From: Chloroflexota bacterium | Lineage (GTDB): Bacteria; Chloroflexota; Dormibacteria; Dormibacterales; Dormibacteraceae | Assembly: GCA_005880175.1 (NCBI GenBank) | Contig: VBJR01000094.1 | Location: 1 to 14,685, forward strand | Direction: 5' to 3' | Length of the DNA stretch: 14,685 nucleotides | In this document: positions 5,828-12,686 of the stretch, piece by piece | Layout of the letters: each line of letters begins with the position of its first letter | Position numbering within the stretch: position 1 is the first letter of the stretch | Made by a program: the position numbers and the translations under genes | The notes under the pieces: generated by a model | What the model was told of the DNA's origin: nothing | Database searches by the model: none | Seen by the model: only the letters and a program-made list of their open reading frames with translations

Positions 5828-7363
5828 TCAGACCTTCTCGGTGACGCGGTACTCGAGGTACTTGCCCAGCAGCAGGCGGGTGTGGGCCTCCAGCGCCGGC
5901 AGCACGCTCAGCATCAGGCCCACGACCGGGTAGCTGAAGTACTGCAGGTACGCCAGCCCGCGCCGGAGCCGGCCCCAGCTCGCCGGCTTGGGCGGCAGCA
6001 TCAGCGCCTCCAGCACGATCAGGGCGACGACGGTGGAGAGCGTGGTCGTGAGGATCACGCTGGAGTACAGCCATAGGCTGTAGCCGAGGTCCGTGATCGA
6101 GAAGTCCTCGTTGACCATCACGGGCAGCGAGGACCCGAACATCAGCAGCACCGGCAGGAAGATCCAGTTGAGGTGGTTCAGGAAGAGGTTGCCGAACCGG
6201 TGGACGCGGAGCCGGAGCGGGATCTCAGGGTGCTTGAACAGCCGCTTGAGCACGTAGGGGATGTCCGTGATGCCCCAGGCCCAGCGCTTGATCTGGTTGT
6301 ACTGGCTCAGGTGCGTGGACGCGTAGTCGCGGGACTGCGGCGAGTCGCCGTACAGCGGCAGGTACACGGAGCGCACGGAGAAGCGCTCGCCGAACCGGAA
6401 GAACGACTTCCAGTAGAAGCGCGAGTCCTCGGGGATCACGTCCTTGTCCCAGTAGCCGACGTCGTGCACGAACTGCAGGCTGCACGTGTAGCTGGAGAAC
6501 GCGACCAGCCGGTGCGGGCGCGAGTGCAGGAACATCTGCCACTGGCTGGTGCTGGCCGACATCACGCGGACGGCGGTCGGCACCTCCCAGATGTTGTTGT
6601 GGAACAGCGGCACCGGCTGCCAGATCACGTAGTCGCGCAGGCGCCAGCGGCTGTGGTGATAGCTGATCCAGCCGAAGTACTCGGGGTGCACGCGGTAGTC
6701 CGAGTCCAGGTCCGTCAGCAGCACCTGGCGCAGGTCGTAGCCCAGGGCGGTCAGCCGCTTGACCATGTCGCGGCCGCCCCAGTTCATCGCGGCCGACTTG
6801 CCCGGGACCAGCGGCGGCTCCATCGGGTCCTTGATGTGGAAGAACCCGGCCACCTGGTGGCCGAACTTCTCGCGCAGCCGCTCCACGTTCGCCCAGCCCG
6901 GCGTGTCGGTCTCCCGGGTGATGACCCCGATCAGCTTGCGGTCGCTCGGGTAGTTCGCGTCGACGATCGCCTGGCACGTCTGCTCCAGCACGTGGTAGGG
7001 CTCGGTGTACGTGGGGATGATCGACAGGTGGTAGTACTCCAGCGGGTCCGGGCAGCCCTCGGGCAGGGCGTCGTCCCGGCAGCGGGCCACCCAGTCCGCG
7101 CGCATGTCCCGCCGCATCCTCAGGTACGTAGACCAGATGCCGGTGATGACCATGATCGATCGGAACAGCCAGTACAGGTCGAACAGCAGCACGACGCCCG
7201 CCACGAACATCGCGCCGTTGGACGCGAAGATCTGCGGGATCCAGACCGGCGCGAGCAGCAGAACCCACGTGATCAGGCCCGGCGCCACCTCCAGCAGACG
7301 GTCGCCCACCTGCCGCATCGGCGTCGGGCTCGCCGGGGCGAGCGCCTGGGTCGGGGAGGCCAC
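5828..7363 (-). CDS. Cellulose-synthase-like membrane glycosyltransferase, family 2
   Basis: 511 residues from the chosen start. Two membrane segments (about 30-46 and 52-75) precede a GT2 catalytic domain, and three more follow it (about 399-418, 427-456, 471-494). This is the layout of processive or semi-processive polysaccharide synthases. Catalytic motifs are TDLDSD (217-222), PEDSR (311-315, the TED-like acceptor site) and QIKRW (357-361, the QxxRW motif). Predicted to polymerise or add sugars to an exported surface glycan from nucleotide-sugar donors. No BcsA-type PilZ domain is visible. GTG at 7363 was chosen because a GATAAT hexamer ends 7 nt upstream (leaderless geometry); ATG at 7318 is the alternative. 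The frame stays open up to 7450, but that would overlap the divergent thioredoxin gene. It lies upstream of, and in the same orientation as, the heptose operon, which may supply sugars to the same surface polymer; that link is inference. Confidence 0.82.
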   Translation of the reverse strand: MASPTQALAPASPTPMRQVGDRLLEVAPGLITWVLLLAPVWIPQIFASNGAMFVAGVVLLFDLYWLFRSIMVITGIWSTYLRMRRDMRADWVARCRDDALPEGCPDPLEYYHLSIIPTYTEPYHVLEQTCQAIVDANYPSDRKLIGVITRETDTPGWANVERLREKFGHQVAGFFHIKDPMEPPLVPGKSAAMNWGGRDMVKRLTALGYDLRQVLLTDLDSDYRVHPEYFGWISYHHSRWRLRDYVIWQPVPLFHNNIWEVPTAVRVMSASTSQWQMFLHSRPHRLVAFSSYTCSLQFVHDVGYWDKDVIPEDSRFYWKSFFRFGERFSVRSVYLPLYGDSPQSRDYASTHLSQYNQIKRWAWGITDIPYVLKRLFKHPEIPLRLRVHRFGNLFLNHLNWIFLPVLLMFGSSLPVMVNEDFSITDLGYSLWLYSSVILTTTLSTVVALIVLEALMLPPKPASWGRLRRGLAYLQYFSYPVVGLMLSVLPALEAHTRLLLGKYLEYRVTEKV

Positions 7364-7369
7364 TGAGCT

Positions 7370-7376
7370 GATTATC
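7370..7376. promoter_or_regulatory. Overlapping, symmetric -10 elements between two divergent genes
   Basis: On the minus strand GATAAT (7371-7376) lies 7 nt before the GTG of the cellulose-synthase-like gene. On the plus strand GATTAT (7370-7375) lies 43 nt before the thioredoxin ATG. The two hexamers almost coincide, so one A+T-rich patch in very G+C-rich DNA could open for transcription both ways. No good -35 box was found on either side. Confidence 0.4.
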
Positions 7377-7418
7377 GGGGGAAGGAATACCGCTCTGCCG
7401 GGCGAGCTTGAGTAGCGT

Positions 7419-7757
7419 ATGAGCAACCTCAAGAAGTTCGAGGAGTCCACCTTCGAGCGGGACGTCCTCCAGTCGGACGGCGCGGTGCTGGTCGACTTCT
7501 ACGCGGATTGGTGCGGCCCCTGCAAGATGATGGCTCCCGTCGTGGAGCAGATCGCGACCGAGTACGACGGCCGGGTCAGCGTCGGCAAGCTCGACGTGGA
7601 CTCCGCCGCCGAGATCGCCATCCGGTACCGCATCATGGGCGTCCCGACGCTCGGCTACTTCCGCAACGGCGAGCTGGTCGACCGCCTGGTCGGCTACCCG
7701 GGCCCGAACGGCGTGCGCGCCTTCGTCGAGAAGAACGCCACCACCACCGTCAGCTAG
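7419..7757 (+). CDS. trxA: Thioredoxin
   Basis: 112 residues, the standard single-domain thioredoxin length. The redox site is WCGPC (31-35, Cys32/Cys35) in the strand-helix context VLVDFYADWCGPCKMMAP, with buried Asp26. The cis-proline loop is GVPTLGYF (74-81, Pro76). A cytoplasmic dithiol reductant for enzymes such as ribonucleotide reductase and for protein disulfides; no signal peptide. ATG at 7419 is the only sensible start; the Shine-Dalgarno is weak. It is divergent from the cellulose-synthase-like gene with 55 bp between starts and lies upstream of glnA, separated by 269 bp, so probably not co-transcribed with it. Confidence 0.95.
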   Translation: MSNLKKFEESTFERDVLQSDGAVLVDFYADWCGPCKMMAPVVEQIATEYDGRVSVGKLDVDSAAEIAIRYRIMGVPTLGYFRNGELVDRLVGYPGPNGVRAFVEKNATTTVS

Positions 7758-7938
7758 GGCGCGTCGAGCCCCTCTCGCCTCCCACGGCCTTCCCCCCTCC
7801 CGGGCCAGCCCCGCCCGCCCACGTGCGTTCCATACGGACATCCACGGCCCTGAATCGGTCGGTTGACACGGAAAGACCCTCCTCTTCGCGGCCGCGTACG
7901 TGTGGTTCGCACGAGCAGCGACCCGGTTCCCTCGTATC

Positions 7939-7958
7939 GGTCACCTGTACTGGTGGCC
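7939..7958. promoter_or_regulatory. Imperfect 20-bp palindrome in the glnA upstream region, candidate operator
   Basis: GGTCACCTGTACTGGTGGCC is palindromic at 16 of 20 positions (core CACC-N6-GGTG with GTAC at the centre). It lies just upstream of a -10-like TACCAT (7971-7976), where the -35 region would fall. It does not fit the actinobacterial GlnR box (GTnAC-n6-GAAAC). A nitrogen-status regulator binding here is a guess from position. The rest of the 7758-8026 gap holds an isolated TTGACA at 7863-7868 without a matching -10, and nothing else recognised. Confidence 0.35.
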
Positions 7959-7970
7959 CTGGGCGCTCGT

Positions 7971-7976
7971 TACCAT
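7971..7976 (+). promoter_or_regulatory. Candidate -10 hexamer for glnA
   Basis: TACCAT matches the TAnnnT pattern. It would place transcription start near 7983, giving a leader of about 44 nt. No clear -35 box is present 16-18 nt upstream, which would suit an activator-dependent promoter. Confidence 0.35.
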
Positions 7977-8013
7977 CGCTACCTGATCACGAGAACGAAC
8001 ACCCCTGACCCTT

Positions 8014-8021
8014 GAGAGGAG
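8014..8021 (+). promoter_or_regulatory. Strong ribosome binding site of glnA
   Basis: GAGAGGAG ends 5 nt before ATG 8027. It decides the start: the in-frame TTG at 8012 overlaps this site and so is not the start. Confidence 0.85.
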
Positions 8022-8026
8022 ACGCG

Positions 8027-9472
8027 ATGGCAATCGAAGTTCAGAGGACGGCCAAGACCAGCCCCGCGGAGGTGCTGGAGAAGGCGCGTCAGGCCGGCAT
8101 CAAGGTGGTCGACTTCCGCTTCGTCGACCTGCCCGGGACGTGGCAGCACTTCAGCGTCCCGCTGAGCGGGTTCGAGGAGGACGTCTTCACCGACGGCATC
8201 GGCTTCGACGGCTCCAGCATCCGTGGCTTCCAGGCGATCAACGAGAGCGACATGCTCCTGATCCCCGACCCGGACAGCGCGACCGTCGACCCGGTGCTCC
8301 AGGTGCCGACGCTGTACCTGGTCTGCAACGTCGTTGACCCGATCACGCGCGAGGCCTACACCCGCGACCCGCGCCACATCGCCCAGAAGGCGGAGGCGCA
8401 CCTGGTCAAGACGGGCGTGGCGGACATCAGCTACTGGGGCCCCGAGGCGGAGTTCTACATCTTCAACAGCATCCGCTTCGACCAGAATGCCAACAGCGGT
8501 TACTACTACATCGACTCGGAAGAGGGCATCTGGAACTCGGGCGCCAACGGCGCGCCCAACCTCGGCTTCCGGCCTCGCTTCAAGGAAGGCTACTTCCCGG
8601 TCCCGCCGACCGACAAGCTGCAGGACCTGCGCTCCGAGATCATGCTGAAGCTGATCGAGGCGGGCGTGGACGTCGAAGTCCACCACCACGAGGTGGGCAC
8701 CGCGGGCCAGGCCGAGATCGACATGCGCTTCTCGACCCTGACCCGGATGGCCGACTCGCTGATGACGTACAAGTACGTGATCAAGAACGTCTGCCAGCAG
8801 CACGGCTACGTGGCGACGTTCATGCCCAAGCCGCTGTTCCAGGACAACGGCTCCGGGATGCACTGCCACCAGAGCCTCTGGAAGGAAGGCAGCAACCTGT
8901 TCTTCGACGAGAACGGCTACGCGCTGCTCAGCGACGAGGCCCGCTGGTACATCGGCGGCCTGCTCAAGCACGCGCCCGCCCTGCTCGCGTTCTGCGCCCC
9001 GACCACGAACTCGTACCGCCGCCTGGTGCCGGGCTACGAGGCGCCGATCAACCTGGTGTACTCGCAGCGGAACCGATCCGCCTGCGTGCGCATCCCGGTG
9101 TACTCGACCAGCCCCAAGTCCAAGCGCATCGAGTTCCGCTCGCCGGACGCCACGGCCAACCCCTACCTGGCGTTCCCGGCCATGCTCATGGCGGGCCTGG
9201 ACGGCATCGAGAACAAGATCGAGCCGCCGGCTCCACTGGACAAGGACCTGTACGAGCTGGAGGGCGAGGAGAAGGCCAAGATCGCCAGCGTCCCGGGCTC
9301 GCTGTCCGAGGTGCTGAAGGCGCTCGAGGCGGACCACGAGTTCCTGCTCAAGGGCGACGTCTTCACGCAGGACGTCATCGACACCTGGATCGACTACAAG
9401 TGGACGCGTGAGGTGGAGCCGGTCGCGCTGCGGCCGCACCCGTGGGAGTTCCACCTCTACCACGACGCATAG
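8027..9472 (+). CDS. glnA: Glutamine synthetase type I
   Basis: 481 residues. Makes glutamine from glutamate, ammonia and ATP; a cytoplasmic dodecamer in this family. Signature blocks are in order: [10 protein letters not shown] (59-68) and PDPD; the metal-site Glu in GPEAEF (138-143); [16 protein letters not shown] (217-232); [12 protein letters not shown] (274-285) with the metal/ATP His residues; NRSACVRIP (349-357); and [16 protein letters not shown] (366-381). Tyr409 in [12 protein letters not shown] aligns with the adenylylated Tyr397 of E. coli GlnA, so the enzyme looks like the beta subtype controlled by a GlnE-type adenylyltransferase. Start set by the strong site GAGAGGAG. It is a stand-alone gene with its own upstream control region and a strong terminator. 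No neighbouring glnB, amtB or glnE is in the window. Confidence 0.97.
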   Translation: MAIEVQRTAKTSPAEVLEKARQAGIKVVDFRFVDLPGTWQHFSVPLSGFEEDVFTDGIGFDGSSIRGFQAINESDMLLIPDPDSATVDPVLQVPTLYLVCNVVDPITREAYTRDPRHIAQKAEAHLVKTGVADISYWGPEAEFYIFNSIRFDQNANSGYYYIDSEEGIWNSGANGAPNLGFRPRFKEGYFPVPPTDKLQDLRSEIMLKLIEAGVDVEVHHHEVGTAGQAEIDMRFSTLTRMADSLMTYKYVIKNVCQQHGYVATFMPKPLFQDNGSGMHCHQSLWKEGSNLFFDENGYALLSDEARWYIGGLLKHAPALLAFCAPTTNSYRRLVPGYEAPINLVYSQRNRSACVRIPVYSTSPKSKRIEFRSPDATANPYLAFPAMLMAGLDGIENKIEPPAPLDKDLYELEGEEKAKIASVPGSLSEVLKALEADHEFLLKGDVFTQDVIDTWIDYKWTREVEPVALRPHPWEFHLYHDA

Positions 9473-9502
9473 GCGTCAAGCGGACTACAGGCCATCGCGT
9501 CT

Positions 9503-9526
9503 GGGCCCCGGCCGCGGCCGGGGCCC
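9503..9526 (+). terminator. Rho-independent-type terminator after glnA
   Basis: A perfect 24-bp self-complementary G+C-only sequence, GGGCCCCGGCCG followed by its reverse complement, can fold into a stem of about 10 bp with a small loop. TCTCTTT follows directly. It sits 30 nt past the glnA stop. The T tract is short and interrupted, as is usual in high-GC bacteria. Confidence 0.8.
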
Positions 9527-9644
9527 TCTCTTTCCCCTGTGCACGGGCCGGCCCCAGGCTCAATGGCCGTCCAGGGCAGCGTGGAGATCACCAACCCGTC
9601 GTGGGCGCGCTCGGGCTGGAAGGCACTGCGGCCGCGGCACGGTT

Positions 9645-9648
9645 GGAG
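9645..9648 (+). promoter_or_regulatory. Ribosome binding site deciding the oxidoreductase start
   Basis: GGAG lies 4 nt before ATG 9653. An open frame begins at 9539, but the added 38 residues are unlike the family, whereas the protein from 9653 starts directly in the family's first strand. Confidence 0.7.
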
Positions 9649-9652
9649 CGGT

Positions 9653-10684
9653 ATGCCCCTGACGCGGCCCGTGCCCATCTCCGTGCTCGACCTGGCTCCG
9701 ATCGGGAGCGGGCAGCGGCCCGGTGATGCCCTGCGCAACAGCATCGACCTCGCCGTCCACGCCGAGCGGTTGGGCTACCGCCGCCACTGGGTCGCCGAGC
9801 ACCACAACATGCCCGGCGTCGCCAGCTCCGCCCCGGCCGTCCTGATCGCCCACCTGGCGTCGGCCACGTCCACGATGCGGGTCGGCTCGGGCGGCGTCAT
9901 GCTGCCCAACCATGCGCCGCTGGTCGTCGCCGAGCAGTTCGGCATGCTGGAGGCGATCCATCCGGGCCGCATCGACCTGGGGATCGGGCGCGCGCCGGGC
10001 ACCGACCCGGCGACGGCGGCAGCGCTGCGCCGGTCCGTCGGTCCGCTCACCGCGGACGAGTTCCCCGAGGAGCTGGGCCAGCTGGTCGCGTTCTTCCGGG
10101 GCGCGTTCCCGGGCGAGCACCCGTACGGCCGTATCCACGCCGTGCCCGGCGAGGGCGACATGCCCGAGCTGTGGCTGCTCGGCTCCAGCGGCTACAGCGC
10201 CCAGGCGGCGGCGTACCTGGGCCTCCCGTTCGCGTTCGCGCACCACTTCAGCCCGGCGAACACGGTGCCGGCGATGGAGCTGTACCGGGAGCGGTTCCAG
10301 CCCTCCTCGACGCTGGCCGAGCCCCACGCGATGGTGGCCGTCGCGGTCGTCTGCGCGGACACGGACGAACGGGCGCGGTGGCTGCACGGCTCCAGCCGGC
10401 TGTCGGTGCTGCGGCTGCGCTCGGGCGTGCCGGGGCCGCTGCCGACCCCGGAGGAGGCGGCCGCGTACCCGTACACGCCGTTCGAGCGGGAGCGGGCGGA
10501 GGCGTTCACGGCCGACCACGTGGTCGGCGACCCGGACGCGGTGCGGCGGGGCCTGGACGACCTGGTCGACCGCACCCGGGCGGACGAGCTGATGGTGACG
10601 ACGAACGTGCACGACCACCGCGAGCGCCTGCGCTCGTTCGAGCTGGTGGCCGAGCTGGCGGGCCGGCCGGCGGTGGCGGGCTGA
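9653..10684 (+). CDS. LLM-class flavin-dependent oxidoreductase (luciferase-like, group 1)
   Basis: 343 residues, normal for the bacterial-luciferase-like monooxygenase family (TIM barrel, FMN- or F420-dependent). Group-1 signatures are [12 protein letters not shown] (10-21), [20 protein letters not shown] (36-55) and [20 protein letters not shown] (77-96). [15 protein letters not shown] (104-118) and a later GSSGYSAQ loop follow. Cytoplasmic; the physiological substrate cannot be deduced. ATG 9653 chosen for GGAG just upstream and the match to the family N-terminus. It stands alone after the glnA terminator and converges on the minus-strand acetyltransferase group. No flavin reductase or F420 gene is adjacent, so cofactor choice stays open. 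Confidence 0.88.
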   Translation: MPLTRPVPISVLDLAPIGSGQRPGDALRNSIDLAVHAERLGYRRHWVAEHHNMPGVASSAPAVLIAHLASATSTMRVGSGGVMLPNHAPLVVAEQFGMLEAIHPGRIDLGIGRAPGTDPATAAALRRSVGPLTADEFPEELGQLVAFFRGAFPGEHPYGRIHAVPGEGDMPELWLLGSSGYSAQAAAYLGLPFAFAHHFSPANTVPAMELYRERFQPSSTLAEPHAMVAVAVVCADTDERARWLHGSSRLSVLRLRSGVPGPLPTPEEAAAYPYTPFERERAEAFTADHVVGDPDAVRRGLDDLVDRTRADELMVTTNVHDHRERLRSFELVAELAGRPAVAG

Positions 10685-10699
10685 GGGTTCGGCGGATCG

Positions 10700-10801
10700 C
10701 TACCCGACGGCCGCTTCGATCAATTCCACACGGTCGGCCAGCCCACGACGGCGTGCGACCGCGAGCTGGAGATGGAGCGGCGGGACGCTGATCTCGGTCA
10801 C
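10700..10801 (-). CDS. Small ORF of 33 residues, unrecognised
   Basis: Opens with GTG at 10801, which overlaps the acetyltransferase stop as GTGA, and ends at TAG 10700. The peptide begins TEISVPPLHLQLAV and ends in VELIEAAVG. It is moderately amphipathic, with no signal peptide or membrane segment. I do not recognise it. The GTGA overlap is a hallmark of coupled real genes in this window. The short length and a decayed upstream gene suggest it could instead be the remaining N-terminus of a broken gene. The rest of the 10685-10797 convergent gap shows no clear terminator. Confidence 0.25.
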   Translation of the reverse strand: MTEISVPPLHLQLAVARRRGLADRVELIEAAVG

Positions 10802-11591
10802 GCACGTCCGGCCTCCTCGTTCGCACTCCGAGGAGCCTGGCAGCTCCGGCGCAGGTCGGGCACGTCGGGGAGTTGTCGGAAGCCGGCCGACCTGTAGGTG
10901 CCGACGGCGGCGACGTTCGCGCTTCGGGTGCACACGGTCGCGCTCGACGAGCCCAGCTCCCGGAGGGCGACCGCCGCGGCGACGGTGATCGCCCTGCCGT
11001 AGCCGTGGCCCCGGTGCTCGCGGTGCACGCCCATCGGTTCCAGCAACCCGGGCCTCCCCGGACCGGCCGACCACACCGTCACGGTCGCGACGGCGGTGTC
11101 CTGGTCGTCGTACGCGACCAGACACCGGGCGTCGGCGTACGGCGATCCGGCGGCCATCGCGTGCCAGCGCTCGTCCGTGAACGTCGACCTGTCGAACGCC
11201 GCCCGCTGAAGGGCGGCCCGCACGCCGGCCCGCTCCGGGCCGATCACCTCGATCCGCACGCCACAGTCCTCCACCGGCTCCGCGAGGTCGCGATGGAGCG
11301 GTGTCCACGGCTCGTCGGCGATCCACCCTTCATCGAGCAGCAGCCCGCGGAACACCGCTCCGAATCGCGCTTCGATGGCTACGCTCCCCTGCGGCAGGAC
11401 GCCGCGCTCGGGCCGAGTCACGTCGGCGACCATCTGTCGGGCCAGCTCCTCGTCGTGCTCCGCTCGTGGCGCGATCGCCAGTCGCAACCCGGATGCAGCT
11501 GGACCGGTGCCCCCTCGTACTGCCACTCCCGCAGCGCTCGCACGGCCTCTCTCAGCCCATCGACTCCTGGCCTGCTCAACACGATCGACAC
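10798..11591 (-). pseudogene. GNAT-family N-acetyltransferase, apparently broken by internal deletion and frameshift
   Basis: The C-terminal part (about 10798-11490) reads as a GNAT domain. RLAIAPRAEHDEELARQMVA starts it, EPMGVHREHRGHGYGRA holds the acetyl-CoA loop (R-G-H-G-Y-G), and NVAAVGTYRSAGF is the family's end motif. Its only in-frame start is a GTG at 11526, giving an implausible first 13 residues. In another frame, GTG 11591 (preceded by GGGGGG, 16 nt after the VOC stop) encodes LSRPGVDGLREAVRALREWQ and then YEGAPVQLHPG. This looks like the true N-terminus of such proteins. The two parts meet near CCCGG at 11488-11492. By my recollection of the family, about 30-40 residues are missing there and the frame changes. 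Alternatives are a sequencing/assembly error, or a shorter functional gene from 11526. Confidence 0.65.
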
Positions 11592-11607
11592 GCGCGACCC
11601 CCCGGCA

Positions 11608-11994
11608 TCAGAGGTGCTGGACGATCTGGATGGGGTTGCCGTCCGGGTCGGCCGTCCAGGCGATCAGCAGGCGGTCGAGCCACACGTGCGGCGACGCCAG
11701 CGCGGGGGCTCCGTCCGCGGTGAGCGCGGCGTACGCCGCGGGGGTGTCGTCGGTCCAGAGGATGACGGCCGCCCGCTGACCGCTGGAAACCGGGTCGAGG
11801 CCGTGGTCGTCGCGGCAGGAAGCGACCGTGGCGATGCCGATCTTGTAGCCATCCAGCACGAGATCGACGTGGATCGGCTCGCCCTCCGTGGGCACGCGAA
11901 ACGTCTCCGTGAACCCCAGCCGTTCGTAGAACGCCGCCGCGCGCGGCAGGTCCTCGCTGAAGAGGATGATCTGCGGCTCCTTGAACGAAGGCAC
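11608..11994 (-). CDS. VOC-superfamily (glyoxalase/bleomycin-resistance-like) protein
   Basis: 128 residues, one VOC domain made of two beta-alpha-beta-beta-beta halves. The first half has IILFSEDLPRAAAFYERLGF (9-28), and the second has AVILWTDDTPAAYAALTADG (76-95) ending in DPDGNPIQIVQHL (116-128). Members include dioxygenases, glyoxalase I and drug-binding resistance proteins; no diagnostic set of metal ligands lets me choose. Cytoplasmic. Start is GTG 11994, with no Shine-Dalgarno but TACCAT 7 nt upstream, suggesting a leaderless transcript of its own although the response regulator gene ends only 23 nt before. Followed 16 nt later by the start of the damaged acetyltransferase. Confidence 0.85.
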   Translation of the reverse strand: MPSFKEPQIILFSEDLPRAAAFYERLGFTETFRVPTEGEPIHVDLVLDGYKIGIATVASCRDDHGLDPVSSGQRAAVILWTDDTPAAYAALTADGAPALASPHVWLDRLLIAWTADPDGNPIQIVQHL

Positions 11995-12001
11995 GGGCGC
12001 G

Positions 12002-12007
12002 ATGGTA
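12002..12007 (-). promoter_or_regulatory. -10-like hexamer for a leaderless VOC transcript
   Basis: TACCAT on the minus strand ends 7 nt before GTG 11994, so transcription would start at or next to the start codon. It lies within the 23-bp gap after the response regulator stop. Confidence 0.4.
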
Positions 12008-12017
12008 GCTCAGTCGG

Positions 12018-12686
12018 TCAGCCCGCTCCGGGCTGCACCAGCCCCGTCTCGTAGGCCAGCACGACGGCCTGCACACGGTCCCGCAGGTCCAGCTTGGACA
12101 GGATCCGCGCCACGTGCGTCTTCACCGTCGCCTCGCTCAGGTGCAGCCGGCCCGCCAGCTCGGCGTTGCTCAGGCCCCTCGCCATCAGCGTCAGCACCTC
12201 GCGCTCCCGCGCCGTCAGCGACGACAGCTCGCGGGGCGGGACGGCGGTCGCCTGGTCGCGCCGGACGAACCGCTCGACCAGCCGGCGCGTGATCGAGGGC
12301 GCGAGCAGCGCGTCCCCCGCGGCGACCATCCGCACCGCCGCCACCAGGTGCTCCGGCGACACGTCCTTGAGCAGGAAGCCGCTCGCCCCCGCCTCCAGCG
12401 CCGCGTAGACGTACTCGTCCAGGTCGAACGTGGTCAGCATGATGACCCGGCACTCGGCGCCGCCGCCCAGGATGCGCCGGGTCGCCTCCAGGCCGTCCAG
12501 GCCCGGCATGCGTACGTCCATCAGCGCCACGTCGGGGCGGAGGCGGCGGACCGCCGCGATCGCCTCCTCCCCGTCCCCCGCCTCGGCCACGACCTCGATC
12601 CCGTCCTCGGTCTCGAGGATCAGGCGGAAGCCGACCCGCACCAGCGCCTGGTCGTCCGCGATGACGACGCGCAGCGGCTCGGTCAC
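12018..12686 (-). CDS. NarL/LuxR-family response regulator
   Basis: 222 residues. The receiver domain has Asp11/Asp12, the phosphorylated Asp57 in LMDVRMPGLDG (55-65), Thr85 and Lys107 (FLLKD). The C-terminal LuxR-type helix-turn-helix covers about 158-215 with LTAREREVLTLMARGLSNAE and the recognition region LSEATVKTHVARILSKL. It binds DNA as a dimer when phosphorylated by the kinase encoded directly upstream. GTG 12686 overlaps the kinase stop as GTGA, so the pair is translationally coupled. Target genes are unknown; the divergent membrane cupredoxin gene and the kinase's own promoter are obvious candidates. Confidence 0.93.
   Translation of the reverse strand: MTEPLRVVIADDQALVRVGFRLILETEDGIEVVAEAGDGEEAIAAVRRLRPDVALMDVRMPGLDGLEATRRILGGGAECRVIMLTTFDLDEYVYAALEAGASGFLLKDVSPEHLVAAVRMVAAGDALLAPSITRRLVERFVRRDQATAVPPRELSSLTAREREVLTLMARGLSNAELAGRLHLSEATVKTHVARILSKLDLRDRVQAVVLAYETGLVQPGAG

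Noticed and set aside
7364..7450. Longer start for the cellulose-synthase-like gene
   Set aside because: Would overlap the thioredoxin coding region on the opposite strand and adds residues with no membrane or domain character.
7863..7868. Consensus -35 TTGACA upstream of glnA
   Set aside because: No TAnnnT hexamer 16-19 nt downstream; kept only as a remark.
7979..9463. 494-codon open frame antisense to glnA
   Set aside because: Its composition (runs of Val, Arg, Leu, Asp, His) is the mirror of glnA codon bias; no family motif and no ribosome site. High-GC shadow.
9539..9652. N-terminal extension of the flavin oxidoreductase
   Set aside because: The extra 38 residues resemble no member of the family, and GGAG precedes ATG 9653.
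12004..12022. tRNA D-arm-like string GGTAGCTCAGTCGGTCAGC
   Set aside because: No acceptor stem, anticodon arm or T-arm at the right distances, and the 3' part is the coding end of the response regulator.
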